A stretch of DNA of 64,000 nt from the NCBI GenBank assembly GCA_028871345.1, contig JAGWNK010000011.1, positions 30,242 to 94,241 of the forward strand, in the 5' to 3' direction. The translations under genes were made by a program, and so were the position numbers. This stretch comes from Alphaproteobacteria bacterium. GTDB lineage: Bacteria; Pseudomonadota; Alphaproteobacteria; Micropepsales; Micropepsaceae. The notes beneath the pieces were generated by a model. The model saw only the letters and a list, made by a program, of their open reading frames with translations, did not search any database and was not told the origin of the DNA. Numbering within the stretch: position 1 is the stretch's first letter; every line of letters starts with the position of its first letter. Of the stretch, positions 24,157 through 33,552 are shown piece after piece.

Positions 24157-26874
24157 ATGCCAAAATTGCAGCGTGCACTTCTGTGCGGAGCAAGCGCCCT
24201 TGCGGCCATGTCAGTGCTGCCGGTCGCGTCCTTTGCGCAGGACAGCACGACCTTGGAGACGGTGACGGTCACCGGCATCCGCGAAAGTCTTCGTGACTCC
24301 TTGCTCATGAAGCAGAACGCGACGCTTATCACGGATAACATCTCGACCAAGGACATCGGCCAGCTTCCCGACGTCACCATCGCCGAGGAATTGTCGCGGC
24401 TGCCGGGTGTGAACACCCAGCGCGATCGGGGTAATGCCAGCCAGGCCGCCATCCGCGGCATGGGGCCTCGCTTGGTGTTCGGTCTCGTCAACGGCCGCGA
24501 AGTGGCGTCGTCGGAGCCATCGCAGGATCTGCGTTGGGAAATCTATCCGTCGGAAGTGCTCTCGGGCGCCCAGGTCTACAAGACGCAAGATGCCTCGCTC
24601 GTCCCGGGCGGCATCGCCGCAACCGTGGACATCCGCACGGTTTCCCCGCTCGACTATGCCGGCAAGGAGCTCAACCTTCGCGTCGGCCCGACCTACAATG
24701 AAGAGGGCTCGCAACTCGCGCATTATGATCCCTTGGGCTTGAGAGGCAGCGCGGCCTACATCACGCACATCACCGACACATTCGCCGTAGCCTTGGCCGC
24801 GAGCTTCCAGCGCGAGAAGAACGGCTTCCCCGATTTCCGCACCTGGGGCTGGAACACGCCGGACAACTCGGGCGCCAGTTCAGCCACGAGCGTCGGCAAC
24901 ACCGGCGATCTCAATTTCGACGGCGTGCCGGACAACACGACCTGGGGTCTCAACACGGAAGTGAAAGAGATCACGCAGGACCGCCTGGCCCTCATGGGCG
25001 CGGTGGGCTGGCGGCCGACGTCGAACATCGAGGTCAAGTATGACGGCCTCTATTCGCACTATACGATCCGCGAGAACCAGTTCCAGGATTGGTTCGGCAA
25101 CGGCCACGGCAACTGGGACAACGGCGACAACTGCCTGGCCGCCGGACACTGGAACTGCTACTTCAATTCACCCGGATCGAGCTACACCATCATCAACAAC
25201 ACGGTCGTCGCACTGACGACGCCGAACAACGTGTGGTCCAACAGCGAGAACGAGATCGCTCGGTATAAGGAGCGCCACACTCTCATACTGAACGGCCTCA
25301 ATGTCGGCTGGACGGCTGGCGAATGGGACACCCATGTGGACCTGTCGCATTCGGAAGCGTGGCGCAACAACGAATGGGATGCCATATATCTCAACGATAC
25401 CTACGCGCCGGGACTGAAATACGATATCCGCGCCGGCCAGGTGCCTTATGCGGCGTTCCTGGGCGGCATCGACCCGCAGGCACCTGCGTTGCAGGGCCTC
25501 GGCAGCCGTAACGGCGAGAGCGACGGACCCGAGCACACCTTCGATCAGCTGACGGCAGTGACGTTCGATGTCACGCGTGCCATCGACGGCTCTTTCATCA
25601 CCGCCATCGACTTCGGCGGGCGCTGGTCCGACCGTATAAAGACGCACCGCAATCATCAGGGCTTCCCGGTGCCGAACTTCTATGCGACCGGCACGCTCAC
25701 CAGCTACCTCAATGAATTCTCGATCAAGAGCTTCACGGCGCCGCCGATCGTGTACGGCAATTTCGACACGCTGTGGCCGCTCGCCTACGGCAGCTACAGC
25801 GGCGCGGCGGACAACACCGAACTCATGCTGCAGCGCACCCGGGTCCGCGAAGGCTCGCTCGAGGGCTATGTCAAGGCCGAGTTCTCGGGAAAGATGGGTG
25901 TTCCGGTCGACGGCGACCTCGGCGTGCGCGTGGCGGCGGTCAACACGACCAGCGACGGCTTCTCCTCGACGAACGGCAATGCCGGCCCGTTCACGGCGGT
26001 GTCGATCAAGAACAGCTACACCGATGTGCTGCCGACGCTGAACCTGAACTTCCATCTCGCCGACGACCAGATGCTGCGCTTCGGCGCGGGCATCGCCATC
26101 TCGCGCCCGCCGTTGGACGCGTTGACGGCAGGTTTCGCCCTGGGATCTATCACGCCCGGCCTCACGCCGACGGCGGGCGGCGGCAATCCGAAGCTGAAGC
26201 CCTACAAGGCCGATCAGGTCGATCTGTCCTACGAGTGGTACTTCCACGAAGAGTCGTTGTTCTCCGTTGCGCTGTTCTACAAGCACCTCGAGAACTTCAT
26301 CGGCGCGAGCCAGGTGCTGCAGAACATCAACGGTACGAACTATCTGGTGACGGCCGAGACCAACGGCAAGGGCGGCGACGTCGAGGGCATGGAATTGACG
26401 CTTCAGTCGCGGTTCTACTTCCTGCCCGGATTCCTGCAGGACTTCGGCGTCTATTCGAACTACGCCTACGTGACTTCCGACGTGAAGGAATTCGCGCCGG
26501 CGCTGAACACGACGCAGACGCCCTATACCACGCCGTACCCCATGGTGGGCCTGGCGAAGCACACGGCCGAAGTCGACCTGTTCTACGACAAGGGTGGCTT
26601 CGAGACGCGCTTCGCGATGAAGTATCACAGCCCGGAGGTGGTCGCGCCGACCTGGGTGGGAACAACGCTGAAACAGCTCGACGCCGAAACGATCTTCGAC
26701 GCCAGCGTGTCGTATCAGTGGACGGACAATATCGCCACGCGCTTCCAGGCCCGTAATCTCACGAACGAGCCCGGTCGCATGACGAGCGACAACAACCGGG
26801 AGAACCTGTCAAACGACGGCGGCTACCAGGTCTACGGCCGCTCGTACCTGTTCGATATTTCGGTCTCTTACTAG
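24157..26874 (+). CDS. TonB-dependent receptor (Caulobacter type)
   Basis: A 905-residue outer-membrane receptor. A signal peptide ends at FAQ, followed by the TonB box region LETVTVTG. The plug domain contains LPDVTIAEELSRLPGV, the family's N-terminal signature, AIRGMGPRLV and VYKTQDASLVPGG. The barrel fills the rest and ends in an aromatic residue (DISVSY). The type is TIGR01782, common in Caulobacterales and Sphingomonadales for uptake of plant oligosaccharides. The neighbouring GH53 enzyme suggests galactan fragments as ligand. The ATG follows GGGGAGGG. It is controlled by the operator and promoter just upstream. Confidence 0.93.
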   Translation: MPKLQRALLCGASALAAMSVLPVASFAQDSTTLETVTVTGIRESLRDSLLMKQNATLITDNISTKDIGQLPDVTIAEELSRLPGVNTQRDRGNASQAAIRGMGPRLVFGLVNGREVASSEPSQDLRWEIYPSEVLSGAQVYKTQDASLVPGGIAATVDIRTVSPLDYAGKELNLRVGPTYNEEGSQLAHYDPLGLRGSAAYITHITDTFAVALAASFQREKNGFPDFRTWGWNTPDNSGASSATSVGNTGDLNFDGVPDNTTWGLNTEVKEITQDRLALMGAVGWRPTSNIEVKYDGLYSHYTIRENQFQDWFGNGHGNWDNGDNCLAAGHWNCYFNSPGSSYTIINNTVVALTTPNNVWSNSENEIARYKERHTLILNGLNVGWTAGEWDTHVDLSHSEAWRNNEWDAIYLNDTYAPGLKYDIRAGQVPYAAFLGGIDPQAPALQGLGSRNGESDGPEHTFDQLTAVTFDVTRAIDGSFITAIDFGGRWSDRIKTHRNHQGFPVPNFYATGTLTSYLNEFSIKSFTAPPIVYGNFDTLWPLAYGSYSGAADNTELMLQRTRVREGSLEGYVKAEFSGKMGVPVDGDLGVRVAAVNTTSDGFSSTNGNAGPFTAVSIKNSYTDVLPTLNLNFHLADDQMLRFGAGIAISRPPLDALTAGFALGSITPGLTPTAGGGNPKLKPYKADQVDLSYEWYFHEESLFSVALFYKHLENFIGASQVLQNINGTNYLVTAETNGKGGDVEGMELTLQSRFYFLPGFLQDFGVYSNYAYVTSDVKEFAPALNTTQTPYTTPYPMVGLAKHTAEVDLFYDKGGFETRFAMKYHSPEVVAPTWVGTTLKQLDAETIFDASVSYQWTDNIATRFQARNLTNEPGRMTSDNNRENLSNDGGYQVYGRSYLFDISVSY

Positions 26875-26883
26875 ACGATGTAT

Positions 26884-26913
26884 GGAGGCGGGGGGCTTCA
26901 GTCCTCCGCCTCC
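26884..26913 (+). terminator. hairpin between receptor and GH53 genes
   Basis: GGAGGCGG (26884-26891) pairs with CCGCCTCC (26906-26913), loop of 14 bases, just after the receptor stop. No T-run follows. It may be a partial terminator or an RNA-stabilising stem that lowers expression of the downstream GH53 gene relative to the receptor. Confidence 0.45.
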
Positions 26914-27071
26914 GGGGTTCGCTCTCCGCACGTTTCTCCTCCGGCGCGCAAACCGACGTTGCGCGCCGCCCCATTTTTGCAGTGCATGGCGAAGAGACCG
27001 CATCGATAATACAATTCAATGCCGCGGCGCTTGCCGGCGCACGAAGAAAAGACGCAGGAGGGAATACGACC

Positions 27072-28448
27072 ATGAAATCCACACATCTGCTGCTCCTGGC
27101 GGCGCTCATCGTCGCCGCGCCGACGGCGGCCAGGCCGGTCTATTTCGGTGCCGATCTTTCCTTCGCCAACGAGATGGATGATTGCGGCGTCGTCTATCGC
27201 GAGAACGGTCAGCCCAAGGATCTCTACGCGCTCTTCAAGGAGCACGGCGCCAACATGGCGCGCGTCCGCATCTGGACCGACGGCAACACCACCGGCTACA
27301 GCAACCTTCCCGATGTCATCCGCAGTTTCAAGCGGATGCAGGCGCAGGGAATGAAGACCGTCCTCGATTTCCACTATTCCGACTGGTGGGCCGATGGCGG
27401 CAAACAGATCATCCCGAAGGCCTGGGCGGGGATCAAGGATCCGCAGGCGCTGTCCAAGGTGCTCTACCGCTATACCTTCGACACGCTGATGGCGCTCAAC
27501 AAGGCCGGCGTGATGCCCGACGTGGTGCAGCCGGGAAACGAGATCAACCATGAGATCCTGGCGCCGGGGCCCTGGCGGACCGGTGCCATCGACTGGAAGC
27601 GCAACGCGCTGCTGTTGAATGCCGCGATCCGGGCGATCCGCGATGCCGGCCGGGCCGCAGGCAAGATGCCCAAGGTGATGATCCAGATCGCCCAGCCCGA
27701 AAATGTGCGGCCCTGGTTTGCGGCGGCCACCAAGGCTGGCGTCACCGATTTCGACATGATCGGCATCAGCTACTATCCCAAATGGTCGATGGACTCGATC
27801 GCCGGTCTCGGGCGCACCATCAACTTGCTGCGCAACCAGTACCCCGGAGTGGACGTGCTGGTCATCGAGACGGCGTATCCCTGGACCCTGACGGACAGCG
27901 GCGGTCCCAGCGGGCTTGCCAGGGACGACCTGAGCCCCGGCTACCCGGCGACGCCCGAGGGCCAGAAGGCGTTCCTGATCGATCTGAGCCAGGTCGTGCT
28001 GGCGAGCGGCGGAGCCGGCGTCTTCACCTGGGCGCCCGACTGGATTCCTTCGGCCTGCACCAGGAAGCCTCACGGCGTTGATTGGGAGGTCATGAGTTTC
28101 TTCGACCGAAGCGGCAACGTGCTGCCGGGCATCGACCACATGGACCACGCCTACGCCATGCCCGTGACGGTGACCTTCCGCTTCCACGGCGCCGGCGCCG
28201 GGGACTACCGTCTGTGGGGTGACATGTTCGGCGATTTCGACGGGGTGACGTTTCCCCTCAAGCGCCAGGGCGACACACTTATCTACACGACGACGCTGAT
28301 GCCGGGCACGCCGATCCGCTTCCAGGTTTACGGCGACCAGGCGATGCGAAAGCCCCTGCTGGCCCCCTCGAGGCGCGACGACGTCGCCGTCAGCGAGACC
28401 GTGCCGGACAAGGACACCGTCTACGAGTTGGACCTGAAAGGGCAGTGA
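27072..28448 (+). CDS. GH53 arabinogalactan endo-beta-1,4-galactanase
   Basis: A secreted 458-residue glycoside hydrolase: signal peptide (ends TAARP), then the GH53 (beta/alpha)8 barrel. Motifs are FGADLSFANEMDDCG, FHYSDWWADGGKQ, the acid/base Glu in PGNEINHEIL and the nucleophile Glu in LVIETAYPW. A beta-rich tail of ~100 residues follows (FRFHGAGAGDYRLWGDMFG), perhaps a carbohydrate-binding or starch-binding-like domain. It should cut beta-1,4-galactan of plant pectin. AGGAGGGA nine bases before ATG 27072 fixes the start. Together with the receptor it forms a minimal galactan-utilisation locus; no GH2/GH35 beta-galactosidase or GH43 enzyme is in view. Confidence 0.9.
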   Translation: MKSTHLLLLAALIVAAPTAARPVYFGADLSFANEMDDCGVVYRENGQPKDLYALFKEHGANMARVRIWTDGNTTGYSNLPDVIRSFKRMQAQGMKTVLDFHYSDWWADGGKQIIPKAWAGIKDPQALSKVLYRYTFDTLMALNKAGVMPDVVQPGNEINHEILAPGPWRTGAIDWKRNALLLNAAIRAIRDAGRAAGKMPKVMIQIAQPENVRPWFAAATKAGVTDFDMIGISYYPKWSMDSIAGLGRTINLLRNQYPGVDVLVIETAYPWTLTDSGGPSGLARDDLSPGYPATPEGQKAFLIDLSQVVLASGGAGVFTWAPDWIPSACTRKPHGVDWEVMSFFDRSGNVLPGIDHMDHAYAMPVTVTFRFHGAGAGDYRLWGDMFGDFDGVTFPLKRQGDTLIYTTTLMPGTPIRFQVYGDQAMRKPLLAPSRRDDVAVSETVPDKDTVYELDLKGQ

Positions 28449-28454
28449 CCGCCG

Positions 28455-28883
28455 TCAGCCGCAGTTGGTGACGCTGTCCGGGTGTCGGTGCATTTCCAGA
28501 AGGCGTTCGAGCGCCTCGATGATCGCTCCGGGGAGGGCCGGCTTCTCGATGGCCGGGACATCCGGCCATTCGGCGAGTATCGGGTCCGAAGGTATCTGTC
28601 CGCTGTAAAACAGGAACGGGATGCCCCGCGATGCCAGGATTCTCGCCACGGGGGCAACGCTCTCCGCATTGAGGCGCAGGTCGAGCACGGCCGCCGAGAG
28701 CGGCTCGGCCTTGGCGTATTTGAGGCCGCGGAACACCGTCGACGCCGGGCCCAGGACCGTGGCGCCTTCATCCTCCAGCGTCGCCGCGATCTCCATGGCG
28801 ATCAACGCTTCGTCTTCCACCACCAGGATGCTGACGCCGGAGAGGCGGGCTGCGGCAGAATTCCCCTGCTCTTGTCTAGGCAT
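28455..28883 (-). CDS. single-domain response regulator
   Basis: A 142-residue protein made only of a receiver domain: acidic pocket VVEDEA, phosphoacceptor Asp in AVLDLRLN, the conserved Ser in FYSGQ and the Lys in IEKPAL. It has no output domain. Its start overlaps the stop of the hybrid CheB/CheR kinase by 8 bases, so it is the partner of that kinase. Such receivers pass on phosphate or titrate it; in HWE systems they often take part in the general stress response. The frame extends to 28913, but the sensible ATG is 28883. Confidence 0.87.
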   Translation of the reverse strand: MPRQEQGNSAAARLSGVSILVVEDEALIAMEIAATLEDEGATVLGPASTVFRGLKYAKAEPLSAAVLDLRLNAESVAPVARILASRGIPFLFYSGQIPSDPILAEWPDVPAIEKPALPGAIIEALERLLEMHRHPDSVTNCG

Positions 28884-31800
28884 GACGCCCCAGGACCTCA
28901 TCGGCGATTTCAATCGTGCAGCGGACTCCGTCCGGAAGCAATTCGTGGCTTACCACCGAATTCGGCACCCCCGAACGGATCAGACGCGAACCGAATCCCA
29001 CGCGCTTCGGAGTCGTCACGGGCGGCCCGTTGCGTTCTTGCCAGATAACGCTCAGCACTTTGTTTCCGTTCCGCTCTTCCATCCGCCAGACGAGGTCGAT
29101 CTCTCCTTTATCCACAGACAAGGCGCCATATTTGGCGGCGTTGACCGCGAGTTCGTGCAGGACGAGCCCGAACGGCGTGGCGACGTCGGGCGGCAGGCGC
29201 ACGGCCTCTCCCTTGATGTGCAGGCGTTCGGGGCGCTCGCCGAGATAGCTTGCCACCTGGTACTGGACGAGCCCGTACAGGTCGGCGCCTTCCCACTGGG
29301 AGTCCACCAGCATCTTGTGGGCGTTGGCCAGAGCCGTGATGCGCCCGTTCAGTTTTTCGATGAATTCCTCGGGCGTGTGCGTGTTGCGCCAGGTCTGGTG
29401 GACCATGGCCTGGATGACGGTCAGCGTGTTTTTCACGCGGTGCGTGAGCTCGCGCAGCAGGAGGCGTTGACGGATCTCCCAGGCCTTGGACCCGGTGATG
29501 TCGCGCGTGCTCTCGAGCACCAACCGGCCGGCGGGCGTGCTGTAGAGCTCGAGTTGACTCTCGATGGTCAGGACGCGGCCGTCCTTGGTATGGTGCAGGA
29601 GCTCGCCCTTCCAGCTTCCCATCTTCTCCAGCTCCGCCTTGACGGCTGCGAAGCTGCTGCCGGGAACCTCGGTGCGGAGCAGTTGCTCCATGCGCCGGCC
29701 CATGGCCTCCTCCTTCGCGTAGCCGTAAAGTTCCTCGCTGCCGCGGTTCCACTGCCGGACGCCGCCGTCGAGATCCCAGACGAAAATCGGGGCGCGCGAC
29801 AGCTCGACCAGCCGCATCTCCTGGCGCAGGCTCTGCTCGCTGGCGCCGAGCGCATCCTCCATGATCCGCCGGTTGGAGATGTCGAGCAGCGTAACGACGA
29901 CGCCGTCGATCTTGTCATCCACCGTACGGTAGGGCCGCACGCGGACCTCGAACCAGCCGCCGTTGCGGCCGCGGACTTCCCGCTCGATGGGGACCAGCCG
30001 CTTGAGCACCTGGCGGGAATCGTCGGCCAACGATTCGTATTCGAGCACATGCGTGAAATCGGTGATGGGCCGGCCGATGTCGGAAGCGGTGACGTTGAAC
30101 AGGTCGCAGAACCGCGGGGTGAAGCGTTTGATGCACAGCTCCGAATCAAGGAACAGCGTGGCGAAGTCCGTTGCCGCCATCAGGTTCTGCAGGTCGCTGT
30201 TGGCCCGCGAAACCGTCTCGACTTTGGACTTGAGCTCGCTGTTGACGGTCTGGAGTTCCTCGTTGATCGACTGCAGTTCTTCCCTGCTGGTTTCCAGTTC
30301 CTCGGCGGTCGAGCGGTATTCTTCGTTGATCGACTGCAGTTCTTCGTTGGCGGCCCGCAGTTCCTCATTGGCCGTCTCGGATTCCTCCCGGGTGGTCCGC
30401 AGGCGCTGCTGCGCCAGCTCGAGCTCGTGCTTTAGCTGGATCATCGCGTCCGAGGTCATGGTCGCCGCGTCCGGCGGGGAACCGGCTTGGTCCTCGCGGC
30501 TGCCTTCGATGAAGACCACCAACGCCCGGCGCTGACCCTTTTTGGGGTCGGCGGTGGGAACCGGCCTGATCAGCAGCTGGACCTCGCTGGTGCGGCCGTT
30601 GAATCGAACGGAAATCGGTGGTGAAAGGACGTTTTGGCCGCGCTCGAACGCCCGGTTGAGGGCGGCGCGCAGATCGAAACGCAGTTCCTGGCGGACCAGC
30701 TCCGTCACTTCTGTCGCCAGCGGCCCGCCGGACGGCATGAGGTAGCGCCCGGCGCTTTCGGACAGGTGCACGACGTGAAGGGCTTCGTCTACCAGGACGC
30801 TAGGCGGAGCGAGTGCCTCGAGCGCCTCGCGGTGCGCGGTCTGGGCGATGCGGGCCTTGGTCGCGTGCGGCTCGATGGTTCCGGCCGGCTGGGTGCCCGC
30901 CGCGAGGCCGGATAATCGCGGCAGCATGGGCAGCCGATCGCGCTGCTTCCCGGTCGATTGATAGAGGCGCGCGTCGCGGTCGACCACGCGGAACAGTCCG
31001 TCGGGATGATCGGCGGTCTCCGACGAGCCCAGGAACAGATAGCCGTCGGAATTGAGCCCGTAATGCAGGATCGCCAGCGCCTGCTGTTGCACCTCCCTGT
31101 CAAGATAGATGAGAAGGTTGCGGCAGGAGACGAGGTCAAGGCAGGAGAAGGGCGGGTCTTTCAAGATACTGTGGTTGGCGAACAGCACCATGTCGCGCAG
31201 GTCCTGCTTGACTCGGTACATGTCGCCGTCGGCCGTGAAGAACCGCCGCAGGCGCTCTGGGCTCACGTCGTTTTCGATTGTCGCCGGATAACGTCCTTCG
31301 CGTGCGACTGCCAGGGCCTTGGCGTCGAGATCGGAGGCAAAGATCTGGATTTCGGGGCGTTCTTCGTGCCTCCCGGCCTCCTCGAGCAGCAGCATCGCGA
31401 GCGCGTAGGCTTCTTCGCCGGTGGCACAGCCGGCGGCCCATATCCGCAGCGTGCCGCCGGCGCCCTTGGAATCGAACAGGCGCGGCAGGGCCAGTGTGGC
31501 GAGGGCCTCGAAGGCCTTCGGATCACGGAAGAACGTGGTGACCGAGATCAGCAGATCGCCCATCAGAGTGTGCGCCTCGTCGGTATTCTCGCGCAAATGG
31601 GAGAAATACTGACCGAGCTTTTCGGCGCGCGTCACCTGCATGCGGCGAAGTATCCGGCGCGTGACCGTGGAACGCTTGTAGTGGCTGAAATCGTGTCCTG
31701 TCCGCGCCCGCAGATGCGTAAGGATGCGGCGGACGTTGTCTTCTTCGTCGGCACCAAGGCCGGCCGTACCGAGCTGCTGCTTGATGCGCAGTATCTCGGC

Positions 31801-32385
31801 GAGTTTGTCGGCCAGTTCCGCCAGCGGCAGCACGAAATCGGCGGCATCGATGGCGATGACGCTGCGCGGCATCGAGGGATATTCCGCCTCCTCCGGCGAC
31901 TGCACGAGAACGATGCCGCCGGCCTCCTTGATCTGCTTGGTGCCGATTGAGCCGTCGGCGCCTGCGCCGCTCAGGACGACGGCGACATCGCCGCCGCGCT
32001 GGTCGGCCAGCGAACGGAAGTACAGGTCGATTGGCGCACGATGACCGTGCACTTCGGCGAACGGAATGGCCGCAATCTCCCCGTCGCTGATCCGCAGCTG
32101 GCGGTCGGGCGGGATGACATAGACATGGTTTTGCTCCAGCGTCGACACGGCCGTGACTTGGTCAACGGGCATTGCGGAGCGGCCGGCCAGGATCGCGGCA
32201 AGCTCGCTGCGGGCGTGCGGATCCAGATGCAAAATGACCACGAAGGCCGCACCGGTGTTCGCGGGCAGCCTCTCGAACAGATTCTGCAGGGCCAGAACAC
32301 CGCCTGCCGACGCCCCTACACCTACGATGGGGAATTGATCGGTTGTAGGTTCGACCGGACCTTGGCGATGGGCTGACTTAGCCAT
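28876..32385 (-). CDS. CheB-CheR-PAS-HWE hybrid sensor histidine kinase
   Basis: A 1169-residue cytoplasmic protein. Residues 17-205: CheB methylesterase (GASAGG, HLDPH, GAGADGS carry the Ser-His-Asp triad). Residues about 225-490: CheR methyltransferase (SVTTFFRDP, WAAGCATGEEAYALA). Then a long Glu/Leu-rich coiled coil (about 630-720) and two PAS-like domains (about 735-970). The last ~190 residues form an HWE/HisKA_2 kinase (ELTHRVKNTLTVIQ with the phosphate-accepting His, then the ATPase with HELAVNAAKYGAL). Soluble fusions of this type are found in alphaproteobacteria; they are not part of chemotaxis operons. Start 32385 follows GCGGGGGC; the frame extends to 32466. Confidence 0.92.
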   Translation of the reverse strand: MAKSAHRQGPVEPTTDQFPIVGVGASAGGVLALQNLFERLPANTGAAFVVILHLDPHARSELAAILAGRSAMPVDQVTAVSTLEQNHVYVIPPDRQLRISDGEIAAIPFAEVHGHRAPIDLYFRSLADQRGGDVAVVLSGAGADGSIGTKQIKEAGGIVLVQSPEEAEYPSMPRSVIAIDAADFVLPLAELADKLAEILRIKQQLGTAGLGADEEDNVRRILTHLRARTGHDFSHYKRSTVTRRILRRMQVTRAEKLGQYFSHLRENTDEAHTLMGDLLISVTTFFRDPKAFEALATLALPRLFDSKGAGGTLRIWAAGCATGEEAYALAMLLLEEAGRHEERPEIQIFASDLDAKALAVAREGRYPATIENDVSPERLRRFFTADGDMYRVKQDLRDMVLFANHSILKDPPFSCLDLVSCRNLLIYLDREVQQQALAILHYGLNSDGYLFLGSSETADHPDGLFRVVDRDARLYQSTGKQRDRLPMLPRLSGLAAGTQPAGTIEPHATKARIAQTAHREALEALAPPSVLVDEALHVVHLSESAGRYLMPSGGPLATEVTELVRQELRFDLRAALNRAFERGQNVLSPPISVRFNGRTSEVQLLIRPVPTADPKKGQRRALVVFIEGSREDQAGSPPDAATMTSDAMIQLKHELELAQQRLRTTREESETANEELRAANEELQSINEEYRSTAEELETSREELQSINEELQTVNSELKSKVETVSRANSDLQNLMAATDFATLFLDSELCIKRFTPRFCDLFNVTASDIGRPITDFTHVLEYESLADDSRQVLKRLVPIEREVRGRNGGWFEVRVRPYRTVDDKIDGVVVTLLDISNRRIMEDALGASEQSLRQEMRLVELSRAPIFVWDLDGGVRQWNRGSEELYGYAKEEAMGRRMEQLLRTEVPGSSFAAVKAELEKMGSWKGELLHHTKDGRVLTIESQLELYSTPAGRLVLESTRDITGSKAWEIRQRLLLRELTHRVKNTLTVIQAMVHQTWRNTHTPEEFIEKLNGRITALANAHKMLVDSQWEGADLYGLVQYQVASYLGERPERLHIKGEAVRLPPDVATPFGLVLHELAVNAAKYGALSVDKGEIDLVWRMEERNGNKVLSVIWQERNGPPVTTPKRVGFGSRLIRSGVPNSVVSHELLPDGVRCTIEIADEVLGRHA

Positions 32386-32542
32386 AAAGCCCCCGCTGGA
32401 AGAAACCTGGTGTTCCTTAACAGGGGGGGTGGCCAAATGCCAGCGAAGACTGTTGCCGCCGCGCAATTGGCGGTCTGTTCGCTGGGACGGCCCCGCAAGG
32501 GATGTTGGGGCCGTCGGGCGTCAGCTTACGTGGCGCGCGCTC

Positions 32543-32887
32543 TCAAGCCTTGGCGCCCAGATCTCCGACATCATCGACGATTGTGCCGAAGCCGGCCGGA
32601 GTTGCCTTGACCTGATCGCTATCCGAGGATGTTGACGCGCCGTTCTGTGCGGCCGCGACGGACGCTCCGTCGACGGGCGGCAGTTGTCTGACATCCACCG
32701 GCAGCGGCAGCCGTCCTGCGGCCTGCAGCGCCGGGACCTCCGGCTGGTCCGCAGGCAGGGTCAAGTGTACGTTGCCGAGGAAGGCGCCAAACCCGCCCAG
32801 GCCGAAAGCGGCACTGGGGGCTGCGGTGGCAAACAGGCTGGCGACGGCGATGATTGCGATCCGTCCGTGTCTCCTAAATTCACGCAT
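32543..32887 (-). CDS. small secreted protein of unknown function
   Basis: A 114-residue protein with a signal peptide (RRHGRIAIIAVASLF, ending PSAAFG). The mature part is Pro- and Ala-rich with VHLTLPAD and a Ser/Asp-rich stretch near the end. No family was recognised. GGGAG precedes the ATG at a good distance. It is divergent from the DUF1810 gene. The composition and signal peptide support a real gene, but the evidence is limited. Confidence 0.55.
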   Translation of the reverse strand: MREFRRHGRIAIIAVASLFATAAPSAAFGLGGFGAFLGNVHLTLPADQPEVPALQAAGRLPLPVDVRQLPPVDGASVAAAQNGASTSSDSDQVKATPAGFGTIVDDVGDLGAKA

Positions 32888-32967
32888 GGTCCGCTCCCGA
32901 TTCAAGCCTGCCTATTAGACCTTGCCATTTCGTCCGTGGTACGGACAAACGCGCCCGAGGTAACCGG

Positions 32968-33423
32968 ATGGTGCACGACAAAGTCCGCAATCGATTCGAT
33001 AAAGCGATGAACGATCCCTATAACTTGAAGCGATTTGTGGATGCCCAGGCGCCGGTGATCGATCGCGCCCTAACCGAATTGCGTTCGGGAGAGAAGCGGA
33101 CGCACTGGATGTGGTTCGTCTTCCCGCAGATCGAAGGGCTCGGACACAGCGAAATGAGCAGGTTTTACGCCATTTCGTCACTCGACGAAGCCGAAGCCTA
33201 TGTCGCCCATCCCGTGCTCGGGCCGCGGCTTCGAGAGTGCACGCAGGCGGTGTTGACGGTGCAACCGCGCCCGATCAGTCACATCTTCGGCCATCCGGAC
33301 GATTTGAAATTCCATTCTTCGATGACGCTTTTTGCGCGCACGGGCGGCGGTGACATTTTTCGGACGGCGCTCGAGCGCTGTTTCGCAGGCGTGGAAGATT
33401 TCGGGACGCTGTCGCGACTCTGA
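32968..33423 (+). CDS. DUF1810 family protein
   Basis: A 151-residue protein containing MNDPYNLKRFVDAQ, HWMWFVFPQIEGLG, YAISSLDEAEAYVAHPVLGPRL and DLKFHSSMTLF. These are the conserved stretches of the DUF1810 family (calpastatin-like name in some databases), small alpha-helical proteins of unknown function. GAGG lies eight bases before ATG 32968; ATG 33007 would also include the whole domain. Confidence 0.85.
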   Translation: MVHDKVRNRFDKAMNDPYNLKRFVDAQAPVIDRALTELRSGEKRTHWMWFVFPQIEGLGHSEMSRFYAISSLDEAEAYVAHPVLGPRLRECTQAVLTVQPRPISHIFGHPDDLKFHSSMTLFARTGGGDIFRTALERCFAGVEDFGTLSRL

Positions 33424-33552
33424 AGGGCGGCCGGCGGACCGCGCCCGGTCTCAGGCAGCGGCTTACACCCTTGCCAGGCCGTCGAACCGTCCGGAAAACC
33501 GCGCATTTCACCGATGCTCACGACGGAGGACGGCTAATGCTATCGTTTGACA

